From: Stenotrophomonas maltophilia
Lineage (GTDB): Bacteria > Pseudomonadota > Gammaproteobacteria > Xanthomonadales > Xanthomonadaceae
DNA: 64,000 nucleotides
Assembly: GCF_006970445.1 (NCBI RefSeq)
Contig: NZ_CP033877.1
Span: 4,224,750-4,288,749, forward strand
Direction of reading: 5' to 3'
The notes below the pieces were generated by a model. That model did no database searches. It was not told where the DNA came from and was given only the letters and a program-made list of their open reading frames with translations. Shown here one piece after another: positions 63,162 to 64,000 of the stretch. The first letter of the stretch is position 1; every line of letters starts with the position of its first letter. The translations under genes were made by a program, and so were the position numbers.

Positions 63162-63192
63162 CCGCGCGCAGCGCGGGTTCATGGCGCGCCCG

Positions 63193-63663
63193 TCATTCGC
63201 CAGTGATGTGCTTCGCCAGCTCCCGCGCCTCTGCAACGCTGGACAGCCCGCTCAGCATCATCGTTTCACCGAACGGCCCCTGCACCGTCGCCACCATCAG
63301 CACGCGGCCATCCACGCTGATCGCCGCACGCTGGCCGACCAGCGCTGCCGTACCATCGTGGATGCGCTGATGGGCTTCTGGCCGATAGCGGATCTGCAAT
63401 GCCGGTTGCCCATTCGAGTCCTGCACGTAGCGCACATCGGCAATGTCCGCACTGCCGGCAATCGGCGGATCACGCAACGCCAGGGTCTGGCCCTGCCACT
63501 GCGCCGGGGAGCCCTTGCCGTCCGCATCGACCGCACTCAGGCGCACATCCACGCCGGCGCGCGGCGCATGATCCTTGCCTGCCAGCACACCGGGCGTGGC
63601 ACCCGGCATGCATCCGGCCAGCACCAGCGCCGCGCCCAGCAGGAGCGGAAGCGCAACCCTCAC
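63193..63663 (-). CDS. Lipoprotein with SecD P1-head-like domain
   Basis: A 156-residue lipoprotein (signal ALPLLLGAALVLAGC). The body reads VLAGKDHAPRAGVDVRLSAVD, ALQIRYRPEAHQRIHDGTAALVG, QRAAISVDGRVLMVATVQGPFG and LSGLSSVAEARELAKHI, which mirrors the P1 head of SecD, where it would bind preproteins in the periplasm. Here it is a stand-alone unit. GTG 63663 overlaps the TGA of the upstream gene. Confidence 0.78.
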   Translation of the reverse strand: MRVALPLLLGAALVLAGCMPGATPGVLAGKDHAPRAGVDVRLSAVDADGKGSPAQWQGQTLALRDPPIAGSADIADVRYVQDSNGQPALQIRYRPEAHQRIHDGTAALVGQRAAISVDGRVLMVATVQGPFGETMMLSGLSSVAEARELAKHITGE

Positions 63664-64000
63664 TTCAGCTTCCGCAGCTTGAACGCCACCAGCACCTGCA
63701 ACAGCCCGTACAGCAGGCTGCCGATGCCGATCCACAGCGTGGTCACCGCCACGCCTGCATACGGATTGGCAGCGAACAGCAGGCCCAGCACCACCGCCAG
63801 CACGCCGCTGAGAATCAGCAGCCACTCGCCCTGGATCTGCTTGCGCACCCGGATCGCGAACACGATGCGATAGATGCCGGCCACCAGCAGCCATGCCGCC
63901 AGGAACAGCACCAGCACGCTGGCGGTGGCCAAGGGATTGATCACCGCCAGGATGCCGAAGCCCAGCGAGGCGATGGCATACAGCGCCAGCCAGCCGCGCG
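63660..64000 (-). CDS. DUF308/HdeD-family membrane protein, partial
   Basis: About 113 residues to the window edge; the 5' end is outside. Hydrophobic spans (LALYAIASLGFGILAVI, TASVLVLFLAAWLLVAGIYR, LLILSGVLAVVLGLLFAAN, LWIGIGSLLYGLLQVLVAF) and short basic loops match HdeD/DUF308 proteins, linked to acid stress in enteric bacteria. Coupled to the SecD-like lipoprotein gene. Confidence 0.85.
   Translation of the reverse strand, partial: RGWLALYAIASLGFGILAVINPLATASVLVLFLAAWLLVAGIYRIVFAIRVRKQIQGEWLLILSGVLAVVLGLLFAANPYAGVAVTTLWIGIGSLLYGLLQVLVAFKLRKLK

Overview
The window looks like a chromosomal piece of a Stenotrophomonas species, most likely of the S. maltophilia complex. The evidence is high GC with strong GC-ending codon bias, many short palindromic repeats that start with GTAG (the SMAG/REP family known from Stenotrophomonas), many TonB-dependent receptors, and typical Xanthomonadaceae neighbours. 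It holds one tRNA gene (tRNA-Arg, CCG). There is no rRNA, CRISPR array, intact insertion sequence or prophage.

Layout. 0-8.5 kb: the end of comM, a small hypothetical gene, a TonB-dependent receptor, a HAD phosphatase, an ExoD-like membrane protein, a nuclease-like hypothetical gene with a hairpin over its ribosome binding site, and an exported sugar-dehydrogenase-like lipoprotein with a DUF2231 membrane partner. 8.7-11.1 kb: a kexin-like secreted subtilase with no propeptide of its own, overlapped by a small secreted protein that may supply one. 11.2-19.9 kb: a cyoABCD quinol oxidase operon with a SCO gene on the minus strand. Divergent from it is a plus-strand group of two MocR-type regulators flanking a small membrane protein and a thioredoxin-like protein. 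Two identical-spacing palindromes (CATACAA-N9-TTGTATG) mark both promoters. 19.9-31.6 kb: a Tat-exported PLP enzyme coupled to a TonB receptor, housekeeping-type genes, a 54-residue glutamine-rich gene, a short-chain fatty acid transporter, a SMAG tandem array and ubiA. 31.7-35 kb: tRNA-Arg, a membrane AraC regulator and a two-domain aspartyl protease with a PDZ domain.

35-47.3 kb is an accessory polymorphic-toxin island on the minus strand. A 1560-residue exported RHS protein carries a C-terminal toxin tip followed by a DUF4279-type immunity gene. Next comes an orphan RHS 3' end that repeats 866 bp of the core with a different tip and its own lipoprotein partner. After that is a train of small immunity-like genes mixed with fragments of older tips. 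Base composition falls in this part, as expected for acquired cassettes.

47.6-63.1 kb is a complete N-acetylgalactosamine (GalNAc) use locus. On the minus strand are a GH31 glycosidase with carbohydrate-binding domains, a large TonB receptor and a GH109-type Gfo/Idh/MocA glycosidase. Divergent from them is the aga operon: agaS, agaK, agaZ, agaR, agaA and a sugar-porter permease. The shared intergenic region has several CTTTCG-type AgaR-like boxes. Together these would bind, cleave, import, phosphorylate, deacetylate and deaminate GalNAc from host or mucin-type glycans. The window ends with a SecD-like lipoprotein and a partial DUF308/HdeD membrane protein.
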